The notes beneath the pieces were generated by a model, which saw only the letters and a program-made list of their open reading frames with translations, did no database searches and was not told the DNA's origin. From Methanobacteriota archaeon (lineage in GTDB: Archaea; Thermoplasmatota; Thermoplasmata; RBG-16-68-12): a DNA stretch of 14,055 nucleotides. The position numbers were made by a program, and so were the translations under genes. Each line of letters begins with the position of its first letter. Within the stretch, counting starts at the first letter, position 1. Location of the stretch: positions 1-14,055 of the forward strand of contig VBME01000154.1 in assembly GCA_005878995.1 (NCBI GenBank). Reading direction: 5' to 3'. Positions 6,070 to 12,732 of this stretch are shown here, piece after piece.

Positions 6070-6708
6070 TCAGCCGGCGGCTTTCACGGGACCTTTCTCA
6101 TTGTACCGCTGGACCGTCACGAACCCGGCGACGTTCTCATGAGCCATGTTCCAGCCTGCGGCGTCGTCCCGAAGCGACCACCGACGGATGTTCGTCACGG
6201 TCGACTTCTTCATGTTGATTCCGCCGGGCAACAGGATGAAGCCTTCGAACGGCTCGCCCGTCACCGGGTTCCGGATGTGCTCGCTCTGCACTTCGCCGAC
6301 TCCGTCGACCGTGAAGGCGCTGTCGTGTCCCTTGAACTTGAAGTCGATCTTCGCGGTTTTCGTTGGGAATGTTTTCGCGAACGTGCTTGGGAAGACCGCG
6401 AAGACGCCTCCGCCCTCCTTCCCGCCGACGATCTTCTCGATCGCCACGCGCTGGTCCCCCTTCGCTTTCGGGTCGAGATAGAGCCGGCCCACGCCGTTCC
6501 CCATGTGGATCGCCCGGGGCCACCAGAGGCCCCACGCGAACGTCGTGCCGTCCAGCTTCGTCGTCCCGAACGTCCCTTTCTTGATGTGCCAAGATACGAG
6601 CGCTTCGCAGCTGCCCGTCGTCGGAAGCGCGTCGAAATTGCACGGGCATCCCCAAGCACAGTTGCAACTCTGAATATACTCCGCCTCAAAATTCCATTTC
6701 GTTGGCAT
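6070..6708 (-). CDS. DUF1326 family protein, Cys-rich N-terminus
   Basis: The 212-residue product belongs to the DUF1326 family, whose function is not established. The N-terminus carries CNCAWGCPC (residues 15-23, a C-x-C-x3-C-x-C cluster) with another Cys at 34, which looks like a metal- or redox-active site. The rest is a beta-rich soluble domain with WGLWWPRAIHMGNG (59-72) and GFILLPGGINMKKS (156-169). No signal peptide or membrane helix is visible, so it is probably cytoplasmic. The ATG at 6708 is chosen because the homologous region starts there and GAGGGGG lies about 8 nt upstream; the frame stays open further upstream but runs antisense to the next gene. It is divergent from a DUF2182 gene, a partnership I recall from many bacterial genomes. 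Family call confident, function unknown. Confidence 0.85.
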   Translation of the reverse strand: MPTKWNFEAEYIQSCNCAWGCPCNFDALPTTGSCEALVSWHIKKGTFGTTKLDGTTFAWGLWWPRAIHMGNGVGRLYLDPKAKGDQRVAIEKIVGGKEGGGVFAVFPSTFAKTFPTKTAKIDFKFKGHDSAFTVDGVGEVQSEHIRNPVTGEPFEGFILLPGGINMKKSTVTNIRRWSLRDDAAGWNMAHENVAGFVTVQRYNEKGPVKAAG

Positions 6709-6828
6709 CGGTTGGACCCCCTCGCCCGGATTCGGCAACGTATGGCGGATACTTAATCGTTCTCCGCACGTTCCGACCTGATCGGGTCCGAGCACGTTCA
6801 TATCGACACGAGCGTTATCGACGGTCCG
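6709..6828. promoter_or_regulatory. Divergent promoter region between DUF1326 and DUF2182 genes
   Basis: The 120-bp gap carries signals both ways. On the minus strand GATTAAGTA (6757-6749) is a TATA-like box, followed by GAGGGGG as ribosome binding site. On the plus strand TTCATATCG (6798-6806) has its centre about 28 nt before the ATG at 6829, suggesting a leaderless transcript. GCACGTTC is repeated directly at 6766-6773 and 6792-6799, and an imperfect 14-bp palindrome (GACCTGA/TCGGGTC) lies at 6775-6788. These may be shared regulator sites. Confidence 0.45.
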
Positions 6829-7602
6829 ATGGGGGAGGCAGTTCCCTCCGAGCCGACGGCGCTCCTGCGGCGCATCACGATTCCCGTTGCGGCCGCGGTT
6901 GCGGTCGTCGTCGGTGCCGCGTGGTACGCGACGTGGACATCCGCAGATTTCCTCATGGCGCTGGTGGCGCCGTCGACCATTACGTCGACGGACCTCGCCC
7001 TGTTCTTCGCGCTTCTCCTGGTCATGATGGTCGCGATGATGCTGCCGTCGGCCCTGCCGATGATCCTCGCGTACCGCGGCCTCACGCGGCTCGAGGCGGG
7101 GCGGATCGTGAGGCCTGCGGACGCGCTCGGCACGTTCGCGTTCGTCGGAGCGTATTTCCTCGTGTGGGGGGCGTTCGGGGTCGCCGCGTTGTTCGCACTC
7201 ATGGCGCTGGGGATCTTCGGACCGTGGACCGGGGTCGCGGTGCTCATCCCCGCCGCAACGCTCGTCGCCGCCGGTGCGTGGCAAGTCACGCGGACGAAGG
7301 CCGTTTGCCTGAAACACTGCACCGCCCCCATGGGGTTCGTCATGCACCACTGGCGATCCGGTCGGGTCGGCGCATGGAGGATGGGGCTTCGGCATTCGCT
7401 GTACTGCGTCGGGTGCTGCTGGCTCTTCATGATCGTCTTGTTCGTCGCGGGCTCGATGAGCCTCGTATGGATGGGCGGTCTGTCGATTGCGATTCTCGCG
7501 GAGAAGCTCGGGGTGAGAACGGCGTTCTTATCGCGGATGATCGGGCTCGTCTTCCTCGGGCTTGGAGCCCTCGTGGCCCTCGGAGCCGTCCTCGTGCTGT
7601 GA
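6829..7602 (+). CDS. DUF2182 predicted metal-binding membrane protein
   Basis: The 257-residue product is an integral membrane protein with about six hydrophobic segments (near 16-35, 55-80, 101-127, 133-151, 191-217, 236-257). Family signatures are present: MMVAMMLPSALPM (66-78), AGAWQVTRTKAVCLKHC (148-164), and CVGCCWLFM (193-201), followed by WMGGLSIAILAEK. The two cysteine groups (C160/C164 and C193/C196/C197) and the Met-rich AMM segment are the reason the family is described as metal-binding. What metal is handled is not known. It starts back to back with the Cys-rich DUF1326 gene, and the two probably act together, one in the membrane and one in the cytosol. It converges with the MFS gene, 31 bp apart. 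Confidence 0.87.
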   Translation: MGEAVPSEPTALLRRITIPVAAAVAVVVGAAWYATWTSADFLMALVAPSTITSTDLALFFALLLVMMVAMMLPSALPMILAYRGLTRLEAGRIVRPADALGTFAFVGAYFLVWGAFGVAALFALMALGIFGPWTGVAVLIPAATLVAAGAWQVTRTKAVCLKHCTAPMGFVMHHWRSGRVGAWRMGLRHSLYCVGCCWLFMIVLFVAGSMSLVWMGGLSIAILAEKLGVRTAFLSRMIGLVFLGLGALVALGAVLVL

Positions 7603-7633
7603 ACCGGATCGGAACGAGGATCGCACACCCGTT

Positions 7634-8887
7634 TCAATCTTCGGCGGGCGGCGGAATCGTCTTGAGTTCCCGGACCGGGGAAAAGAAGACCCAAGGGACC
7701 GCGAGCAGCCCACCGACGACCGCGATGACCAGCGCGGGATACACCCCGATGACTTCGCCGAGACCCCCGCCCACGAGGTTTCCAATGGGGAGGGTGCCCC
7801 AGACGAGGAAGCGCATCGTCGCGTTGAGCCGTCCCTGAAGGCGGACGGGAACCAGGGACTGCCGCAGGCTCACCTGGTTGATGTTGTACCACAAGGTACC
7901 CAGGGCCCCTCCGAATCCCATCGCCGTCAAAAATGCGAAGGCGAGTCCGGGCGTTGCGAGGAGGATTCCGAAGGAGCTCACCGCCCCCACGAGAATCGCG
8001 ACGATAATCGCATGACCGACCCCGATTCGGTTGGCAAGTCGGTTCGCGGTGAAGGCGCCCAGGATCCCGCCGATGCCGCCGACCCCTCCAATGACTCCGA
8101 TCCAGAAGGCGTTCAAGCCCAGGGAGCGGATCGCGTAAATGGAGAAGAGCGCGAACAACGCACCCGAGAAGAAATTCGCGGTTCCCGTGCACCCGGCGAT
8201 GGACCAGAGTCGTCGATCCCCAAACACGATCCGGAGGCCATCCCGAATCTCCGCCATCACGGATTTTCGTTCCGAGGGAGCCGGCGTTCTCTCCTCCTTC
8301 CGGATCCGGGCCATGAGCCCCGCGGAGAAGAAGAACGTGAGTCCATCCGTCGCCATCGGGAGCGCATAGCCGGCCGCCTCAACGAACAGACCCGCGAGGA
8401 CAGGCCCTGCGACCTGAGCGGTCGTATTGGTGGCCTCGAGTTTGCTGTTTCCTTCCATGATTTGGCCACGGGGCACCAGCGCGGGAAGGTACGCTTGGTA
8501 GGAGACATCGAAGAACACGGTCAGGACGCCGGTCGCGAAGGCGAGGACGTAGAGATATTCGAGCCGCACGACGCCGAAGAACGTGAGGCCTGCAATCGCC
8601 GCGACGATCAGCCCTCGGCCGACGTCTCCCGCGATGAGGATCGGCCGTCGCGGGTGGCGATCGACCCACACCCCCACAAAGAGGCCGATGAACAGGAACG
8701 GGAACGTGCCCAGTGCCGCCAGAAGACCGACCTGAGCCGGGCTTGCGAGGAGGGCCTTCACCGCGAGGAACTGCAACGCGATCCCCGTGAACTGGTTCCC
8801 AAATTGCGATACGCTTTGTCCAATCCAGAGTTTCAGGAAGTTCGGATGGTGCCACAGGGTCGGCGCGGCCAAGCGAGGCGCGCGCAC
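7634..8887 (-). CDS. Major facilitator superfamily exporter (MFS_3 / EntS-like)
   Basis: The 417-residue product is a full-length 12-helix transporter. After a short N-terminus comes [19 protein letters not shown] (17-35), typical of the EntS/MFS_3 group, then motif [13 protein letters not shown] (71-82) between helices 2 and 3. A basic, charged central loop ([18 protein letters not shown]) separates the two six-helix halves, and the second half is rich in Gly-containing helices. Members of this group export siderophores, macrolides and other small molecules; the substrate here cannot be read from sequence. The GTG at 8887 gives the longest form, but a TATA-like GTACTTAT (8906-8899) sits only about 15 nt before it, so the in-frame TTG at 8872 may be the true start. 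It is divergent from transaldolase. Confidence 0.88.
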   Translation of the reverse strand: MRAPRLAAPTLWHHPNFLKLWIGQSVSQFGNQFTGIALQFLAVKALLASPAQVGLLAALGTFPFLFIGLFVGVWVDRHPRRPILIAGDVGRGLIVAAIAGLTFFGVVRLEYLYVLAFATGVLTVFFDVSYQAYLPALVPRGQIMEGNSKLEATNTTAQVAGPVLAGLFVEAAGYALPMATDGLTFFFSAGLMARIRKEERTPAPSERKSVMAEIRDGLRIVFGDRRLWSIAGCTGTANFFSGALFALFSIYAIRSLGLNAFWIGVIGGVGGIGGILGAFTANRLANRIGVGHAIIVAILVGAVSSFGILLATPGLAFAFLTAMGFGGALGTLWYNINQVSLRQSLVPVRLQGRLNATMRFLVWGTLPIGNLVGGGLGEVIGVYPALVIAVVGGLLAVPWVFFSPVRELKTIPPPAED

Positions 8888-8912
8888 GGGCCGCGCGGAT
8901 AAGTACGTTCTC

Positions 8913-8926
8913 CCGCCGAGCGGCGG
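8913..8926. repeat. Perfect palindrome between exporter and transaldolase genes
   Basis: CCGCCG (8913-8918) and CGGCGG (8921-8926) flank AG. The site lies in the 103-bp divergent gap (8888-8990), just upstream of the exporter's TATA-like box at 8899-8906. It is also flanked by similar direct copies (ACGTTCTCCC at 8905-8914 and ACGTCTCCC at 8930-8938). It is a candidate regulator site, though G/C-only palindromes are easy to find in such GC-rich DNA. Confidence 0.35.
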
Positions 8927-8951
8927 ACAACGTCTCCCACGAAGCGGAAAT

Positions 8952-8961
8952 GCTCATATCG
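8952..8961 (+). promoter_or_regulatory. TATA-like box of transaldolase
   Basis: GCTCATATCG lies with its centre about 33 nt upstream of the ATG at 8991, and the stretch upstream (GCGGAAAT) could be the BRE. No ribosome binding site follows, so the transcript is probably leaderless or nearly so. The same kind of CATATC box precedes the DUF2182 gene. Confidence 0.5.
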
Positions 8962-8990
8962 GGCTCCGGCCATCGGTCGACGGCGCGCAC

Positions 8991-9638
8991 ATGGTGAAGA
9001 TCTTCCTGGACACCGCGAACATCGAGGAGATTCGCGAAGCGGCTTCTTGGGGCGTCCTGGACGGCGTCACGACGAATCCGACGCTCGTCGCGAAGACGGG
9101 CCGGAAGTGGTCCGAGATCATCCAGGACATCCTCGCGCTCGTCGACGGTCCGATCTCGCTGGAGGTCACGACGACCCAGGCGGACGAGATGATCAAGCAG
9201 GGTCGCCAGCTCGCGAAGCTCCACAAGAACGTCGTCGTGAAGATCCAGATGACAACGGAGGGCCTCAAGGCGATCAAGGCCCTTTCCTCGGAGGGCGTAA
9301 AGATCAACACGACCCTCATCTTCTCTTCGAATCAGGCGATCCTCGCCGCGAAGGCGGGCGCGAAGTACGTGAGTCCGTTCATCGGCCGCCTGGACGACAT
9401 GGGCCAGGAGGGCATGCAGGTCATCCGCGAGATCGTCGAGATCTTTCGGAACTACGACTGGGACTGCGAAGTTCTCGTCGCATCGATCCGACACCCGCTC
9501 CACGTGATCGAGGCGGCGAAGCTCGGCGCGGACGTCGTCACGATGCCGTTCGACGTCCTGAAGAAGATGACGCAACACGCCCTGACCGATGTCGGGCTGA
9601 AGCGGTTCCTGGACGACTGGGCGAAGGTGCCCAAGTAG
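8991..9638 (+). CDS. tal: Transaldolase, short (MipB/TalC-like) form
   Basis: Transfers a dihydroxyacetone unit between sugar phosphates in the non-oxidative pentose phosphate pathway. At 215 residues it is the short archaeal/bacterial type, covering the full barrel: [12 protein letters not shown] (5-16) with Asp7, [11 protein letters not shown] (25-35) with Asn29, Schiff-base Lys84 in [18 protein letters not shown] (106-112), and [11 protein letters not shown] (126-136). The close relative fructose-6-phosphate aldolase has Gln and Tyr at the two specificity positions; here they are Glu58 and Phe130, the transaldolase pattern. The ATG at 8991 agrees with the family N-terminus; the frame extends upstream to 8787 but only as antisense of the exporter gene. 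It converges with the GTPase gene, 12 bp apart. Confidence 0.94.
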   Translation: MVKIFLDTANIEEIREAASWGVLDGVTTNPTLVAKTGRKWSEIIQDILALVDGPISLEVTTTQADEMIKQGRQLAKLHKNVVVKIQMTTEGLKAIKALSSEGVKINTTLIFSSNQAILAAKAGAKYVSPFIGRLDDMGQEGMQVIREIVEIFRNYDWDCEVLVASIRHPLHVIEAAKLGADVVTMPFDVLKKMTQHALTDVGLKRFLDDWAKVPK

Positions 9639-9650
9639 GCGCGAACGCGT

Positions 9651-10496
9651 CTACTCGACGACGAGATCTTGCTCGGTTGGGCTGGCCGCGACCTTGCGGC
9701 CGAGCGGCGTGATTTGATACCGGAAGGACGCAGGCGCGGACGACGACTTGAGGAACGTCTTGGGCCCCGAGTCGTACTGGACGAGGAGGTTCAACCGGAC
9801 CAGGTTGTCGAGTTCTTCCATGATCTCGTCGGGCTTCGCGTCCCGCATGCCGGCGAACAGCTCGTTCTTCGAGATGCCGACCGTATCCCGTCGGGCCGCG
9901 GCACTCAGGATTCGGTGCCGCAAGACTTTCCGGACTTTCCGGTCCTTCTCCATTGCGAGCATCGCGTCGACGGCTTGGGTGATGATCCCCGAAAACGCGT
10001 CGTCGACGCCCTCTCCCGTCATCGCGCTCGTCATCGACGTTGGCACGTTCGGGAACTGTTCCCGGAGCCAGGCGGATTCCTCCGGCCCGATCTTCGATCC
10101 TTTCGCGCGATCGACCTTGTTGAAGACGATCCGGAACGGGACGCCGCCCGTGACCACGGAGACCGCGCGGATCCAGTCCGCGAGGGGATGGAGGGTCTCC
10201 GGTCGCTCGATGTCGCACACCGCGAGGGCGCCGTCGGTCCCGTAGAACAGCGCGTCCCGGAAATTCTCCCGGATCGCGTGTTCCCCCATCTGGTCGAAGA
10301 GCGCGACGGTCGCGAGCATGAGGTCGCCTTCCTCTTCGCCGGGCAGCTCGACCTCGACCCGCTGCATGTGGACGCCAAGGGTCCCTTTGTATTCCGGGTT
10401 GTGCTTCTGCTCGATGTACCGCTGGATCAGGCTCGTCTTCCCGACGGCCCGTTCCCCGACGACGTTGATCTTCAGCTTGAGGCGGCGGATTCGCAA
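9651..10496 (-). CDS. Ras/Rab-like GTPase fused to a C-terminal winged helix
   Basis: Numbered from the TTG at 10496 (281 residues). Residues 6-180 are a small GTPase domain: P-loop GERAVGKTS (14-22), switch I Thr39 in KGTLGV, G3 as DQMGE (68-72), G4 NKVD (126-129), G5 TSA (156-158). The Ras Gln61 position is Glu72, so hydrolysis may be slow or need a partner. Residues about 190-270 look like a winged helix: RHRILSAAAR, ISKNELFAGM, MEELDNLVRLNLLVQY, then FRYQITPLGRKVAA. No membrane segment or lipid motif is visible. A TTG at 10541 would add 15 residues but lies inside the TATA-like TTTGATAATT, so the shorter start is preferred. It diverges from a membrane-anchored ArsR-like gene. GTPase call confident, winged helix likely. 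Confidence 0.85.
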   Translation of the reverse strand: MRIRRLKLKINVVGERAVGKTSLIQRYIEQKHNPEYKGTLGVHMQRVEVELPGEEEGDLMLATVALFDQMGEHAIRENFRDALFYGTDGALAVCDIERPETLHPLADWIRAVSVVTGGVPFRIVFNKVDRAKGSKIGPEESAWLREQFPNVPTSMTSAMTGEGVDDAFSGIITQAVDAMLAMEKDRKVRKVLRHRILSAAARRDTVGISKNELFAGMRDAKPDEIMEELDNLVRLNLLVQYDSGPKTFLKSSSAPASFRYQITPLGRKVAASPTEQDLVVE

Positions 10497-10540
10497 GGCG
10501 CTCGTGAGTCCGCCCGGCGGCTCAAAAGCCCACCGGGGCA

Positions 10541-10550
10541 ATTATCAAAC
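10541..10550 (-). promoter_or_regulatory. TATA-like box of the GTPase gene
   Basis: Read on the minus strand, GTTTGATAAT is the strongest AT-rich element in this gap and predicts a transcript start near 10518. That places the in-frame TTG at 10541 upstream of the message and favours the TTG at 10496 as the start codon. Confidence 0.5.
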
Positions 10551-10569
10551 GTCGCCATTGCCGCCCGCC

Positions 10570-10591
10570 CGGTTAGGCCGCGGCCGAACCG
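10570..10591. promoter_or_regulatory. 22-bp near-perfect palindrome, candidate operator
   Basis: Left arm CGGTTAGGCCG (10570-10580) and right arm CGGCCGAACCG (10581-10591) pair at ten of eleven positions, the only mismatch being 10575/10586. It sits between the TATA box of the GTPase gene (10541-10550) and that of the regulator gene (about 10598-10607), where one bound dimer could control both. ArsR-type regulators bind palindromes of about this size, so the adjacent regulator is the natural candidate. Confidence 0.55.
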
Positions 10592-10597
10592 AAGGGA

Positions 10598-10607
10598 ATC
10601 TTTCAAG
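10598..10607 (+). promoter_or_regulatory. TATA-like box of the membrane-anchored regulator gene
   Basis: ATCTTTCAAG has its centre about 32 nt before the ATG at 10635, with GAAGGG upstream as a possible BRE. There is no ribosome binding site, so a short-leader or leaderless transcript is likely. The 22-bp palindrome lies just upstream. Confidence 0.4.
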
Positions 10608-10634
10608 ACCCCATTCCGACATCGGATTCCGGCC

Positions 10635-11174
10635 ATGGACTCCGGCGGCGGCAAGATCACGTTGGACCAAGAGAGCTTCAAGGCGCTCGCCTCCGACGTC
10701 CGCGTGGGGATCCTCAAACGACTCGACGTGCGGCGCGAGACGGTCACGGACCTGAGCGGCCTGCTGAACCTCAGCAAGCCGACGCTCCTCGAGCATCTCG
10801 AGAAGCTGCAAGCCGCGGGGCTCGTGAAGCGCATCGACGAGGGCCGCAAGTGGATCTACTACGCCCTGTCCGACAAAGGCCGCAAGATCCTGCATCCGGA
10901 GCGGGTCGCAATCACCCTCGCACTCGCTGCGGCGGTCGTCCTTGCGGGGATCGGCGTGTTCTACGTGCTGTTCGCGTCTGGCGCGCTCACGCCCGGCGCT
11001 CCCCTCCTGAACGCGTCGGCCCCCTCGGCCCAGCGAGACGCTCTCTCGGAGCCGGGGACCCGCGGGCTCATCGCGTTCGTCTTGTCCGCGACATCCCTCG
11101 TCGCGGCCCTCGGCCTTCAGTTCTTCGGCCAGCGTCGTCGGGAGCGGTTCTTCGCGGAGCTCGGCGTCGCCTGA
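10635..11174 (+). CDS. Membrane-anchored ArsR-type winged-helix regulator
   Basis: The 179-residue product starts with an ArsR/MarR-like winged helix (about 15-88): FKALASDVRVGILKRL, then TDLSGLLNLSKPTLLEHLEKL as the recognition region, then GLVKRIDEGRKWIYYALSDKG as the wing. Two membrane helices follow at about 91-115 and 144-164, joined by a 28-residue Pro/Ala/Ser loop with one sequon (NAS, 126-128), and a basic tail (GQRRRERFFAELG). With an even number of helices the DNA-binding domain and the tail would both face the cytosol and the loop would lie outside. No metal-binding cysteines are present. The frame is open far upstream, but only as antisense of the GTPase gene; the ATG at 10635 fits the domain start. 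Family call confident, signal unknown. Confidence 0.85.
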   Translation: MDSGGGKITLDQESFKALASDVRVGILKRLDVRRETVTDLSGLLNLSKPTLLEHLEKLQAAGLVKRIDEGRKWIYYALSDKGRKILHPERVAITLALAAAVVLAGIGVFYVLFASGALTPGAPLLNASAPSAQRDALSEPGTRGLIAFVLSATSLVAALGLQFFGQRRRERFFAELGVA

Positions 11175-11204
11175 TCCGGAACCCGCGTTGCACGGCTCCG
11201 GGAA

Positions 11205-11219
11205 ACCGTTATGAACGGT
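11205..11219. repeat. Inverted repeat centred on a start codon
   Basis: ACCGTT (11205-11210) and AACGGT (11214-11219) are perfect inverted arms, and the three-base spacer is exactly the ATG (11211-11213) of the DUF4129 gene. In RNA this would place the start codon in the loop of a hairpin; in DNA it could be a regulator site. Confidence 0.4.
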
Positions 11220-12125
11220 GACCGCCTTTGCATGGAGGTGTCCCGTCTCCGGTGGGGGAGGCCCACGTGGGCGATCCCCGTCCTCCTGTTCCTCGCGGTC
11301 CTCCTCGTCGCCGGGCTCGCGTTCAACCTCGCCAACCTCGACACGGGCGGGGAGTCGTTTCCCGGGCCGTCCACCGGGGGAACGCAGCCGACCGCGGTCG
11401 GGTCGGTCGACCCGTTCCTCGGGGACCTGTTCCTCGTCGCTTTCGGAGGGCTCCTCGTGGCGGGGATCGTCCACTGGCTGCTCCACCGACCCGAGCGGAC
11501 GCGGGGTCCGCCGAAACCGCTCTCGTGGTGGCAAATCCTGTCCACCTTCTTCGCCCTCGGCTTCGCGATCCTCTTCCTGTTGCTCTGGCCGCGGCTCGTC
11601 CACGCCCTGCAGTCTGCCCAGCTAGCGGGACCGCCACCGGATCCGGGGACCCAAAACGCAACGGGATGGCCCGCGGCGGCGGGCACCCCCGTCGGCGTGT
11701 TCCTCGCGATCACCATGCTGGCGGCGATTGTCCTCCTTGTCGCCTTGCTCCGTCGTGGGATGGGCCCACGCGAACTCGAGGAGGAATCCGTCGACAAGCC
11801 CGCCGCGCGCCACGCCGCGGCGGACGCCGTCCAGGATGCGATTCAAGAGCTCGAACTCGGTGGGGATGTGCGGTCCGCGATCCTCGCGTGCTTCCGTCGG
11901 TTCTGCCTGCTCCTCGGGGCTCGCGGGATTACCGCCCAGGGCGCCCTGACCCCGCGGGAACTCGACTCTCTCGCCGTGGAGCGGCTCCGCGTGTCCCGGG
12001 ACGCGTCGGGGACGTTGACGTCCCTCTTCGAGGAGGCGCGGTACAGCGTCCATCCGCTCGGCGAGGCAGATCGCCGACGGGCGATCGAGAGCCTCGCGGG
12101 CATCCGGGCGGCGCTGGAGGCGTGA
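11211..12125 (+). CDS. DUF4129 domain membrane protein
   Basis: The 304-residue product has four membrane helices at about 20-40, 68-91, 108-131 and 160-182, a charged linker, and a cytosolic C-terminal DUF4129 domain (about 217-303): DVRSAILACFRRFCLLLGARG, LTPRELDSLA, then SLFEEARYSVHPLGEADRRRAIESLAGI. DUF4129 proteins recur beside MoxR ATPases, DUF58 proteins and transglutaminases, as here, and are thought to take part in a membrane-linked system; their biochemical role is not known. The ATG at 11211 is taken as the start; another in-frame ATG at 11232 (MEVSRLRWG) is possible and would leave the hairpin at 11205-11219 in the leader. It heads the operon, 36 bp after the regulator gene, so read-through from that gene is possible. 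Confidence 0.85.
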   Translation: MNGDRLCMEVSRLRWGRPTWAIPVLLFLAVLLVAGLAFNLANLDTGGESFPGPSTGGTQPTAVGSVDPFLGDLFLVAFGGLLVAGIVHWLLHRPERTRGPPKPLSWWQILSTFFALGFAILFLLLWPRLVHALQSAQLAGPPPDPGTQNATGWPAAAGTPVGVFLAITMLAAIVLLVALLRRGMGPRELEEESVDKPAARHAAADAVQDAIQELELGGDVRSAILACFRRFCLLLGARGITAQGALTPRELDSLAVERLRVSRDASGTLTSLFEEARYSVHPLGEADRRRAIESLAGIRAALEA

Positions 12126-12126
12126 A

Positions 12127-12732
12127 ATGTTCTCGCGCGGGCTCTCCGCCAGGACGGGCCATCCCCCGGGCCCGGAGTTCCCGCGGCTGCCCCGGATCCC
12201 CATTGCCGGCATCGTGCTCGTCTTTGCGTTCGCGATCCTCCTCGGAATCCTGTTCTACTATGCGCAGTTCAGCGGGTTGGTCCGCTGGCTCCTGGCCGTC
12301 GTGGCCGTCGCGGTCCTCGCCTCCTTCGCCTGGGGCGCGATCCGCCGCCGGACGGAGGAGCCAACGCCGCTCGTCGCGCCGCGATCCCCGGATGTGAGCC
12401 GCGGCGGGGAGCTGGAGATTTTCTCCGCGGCGGTTCACCGAGCGGCCCGCGGCCTCCCGTACAGCCAAGCGCTCGTCGCGTCGCGCGCCCGGAGCGCGTT
12501 CGCGGAACGGGTGCGGCTGTCGTACGGCTTGTCGCCGGAGCGGATGCGCGAGCTCCAACGGGACCCGGCCGCGCTGCGCCGCATCTTCGTCGATGAGGCC
12601 CTCGTCGATTTCCTCTACGTCGACCCAGCCGACCCCGACGAACGGGCGGACTGGATCTACCGCGCTCAGTTCCGCGGAGGCTTCGCGCGGGCCCTTCACG
12701 GCGTCCTCGACCGGATGGAGGCGTGGCGCTGA
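12127..12732 (+). CDS. Membrane protein of the MoxR operon, unknown family
   Basis: The 201-residue product has two membrane helices (about 26-46 and 52-72) and a mostly helical cytosolic part: EIFSAAVHRAARGL, then YSQALVASRARSAFAERV, then LRRIFVDEALVDFLY. It starts one base after the DUF4129 stop and overlaps the MoxR gene, so it is made as part of the operon. Its place between DUF4129 and MoxR corresponds to that of DUF4350 proteins in some bacterial clusters, but I see no DUF4350 signature. The architecture, two helices followed by a helical domain with a conserved-looking fatty DEALVDFLY segment, resembles accessory proteins of haloarchaeal MoxR clusters. That likeness is only by eye. Confidence 0.75.
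   Translation: MFSRGLSARTGHPPGPEFPRLPRIPIAGIVLVFAFAILLGILFYYAQFSGLVRWLLAVVAVAVLASFAWGAIRRRTEEPTPLVAPRSPDVSRGGELEIFSAAVHRAARGLPYSQALVASRARSAFAERVRLSYGLSPERMRELQRDPAALRRIFVDEALVDFLYVDPADPDERADWIYRAQFRGGFARALHGVLDRMEAWR

Noticed and set aside
6766..6799. Direct repeat GCACGTTC as a defined regulator site pair
   Set aside because: Eight bases with no other support; noted under the divergent promoter but too short to report as a separate finding.
6709..7395. Extension of the DUF1326 frame far upstream on the minus strand (441 residues in all)
   Set aside because: The extra part is antisense to the DUF2182 gene, is rich in Arg/Glu/His with no domain, and precedes a good ATG, ribosome binding site and TATA box at the true start.
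7562..8902. Long plus-strand frame (446 residues) opposite the MFS exporter
   Set aside because: Its product is a charged, low-complexity string typical of the antisense of a hydrophobic gene in high-GC DNA; the minus-strand frame is a complete transporter.
8787..8990. N-terminal extension of transaldolase
   Set aside because: It overlaps the exporter gene on the other strand, and the known family N-terminus begins exactly at the ATG at 8991.
9669..10634. Upstream part of the frame that contains the ArsR-type regulator
   Set aside because: It is antisense to the GTPase gene and has no recognisable domain; the regulator has its own ATG at 10635 with a TATA-like box upstream.
10545..11603. 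Minus-strand frame of 352 residues opposite the regulator and DUF4129 genes
   Set aside because: Highly charged Glu/Arg-rich antisense product spanning two real plus-strand genes and the promoter region.
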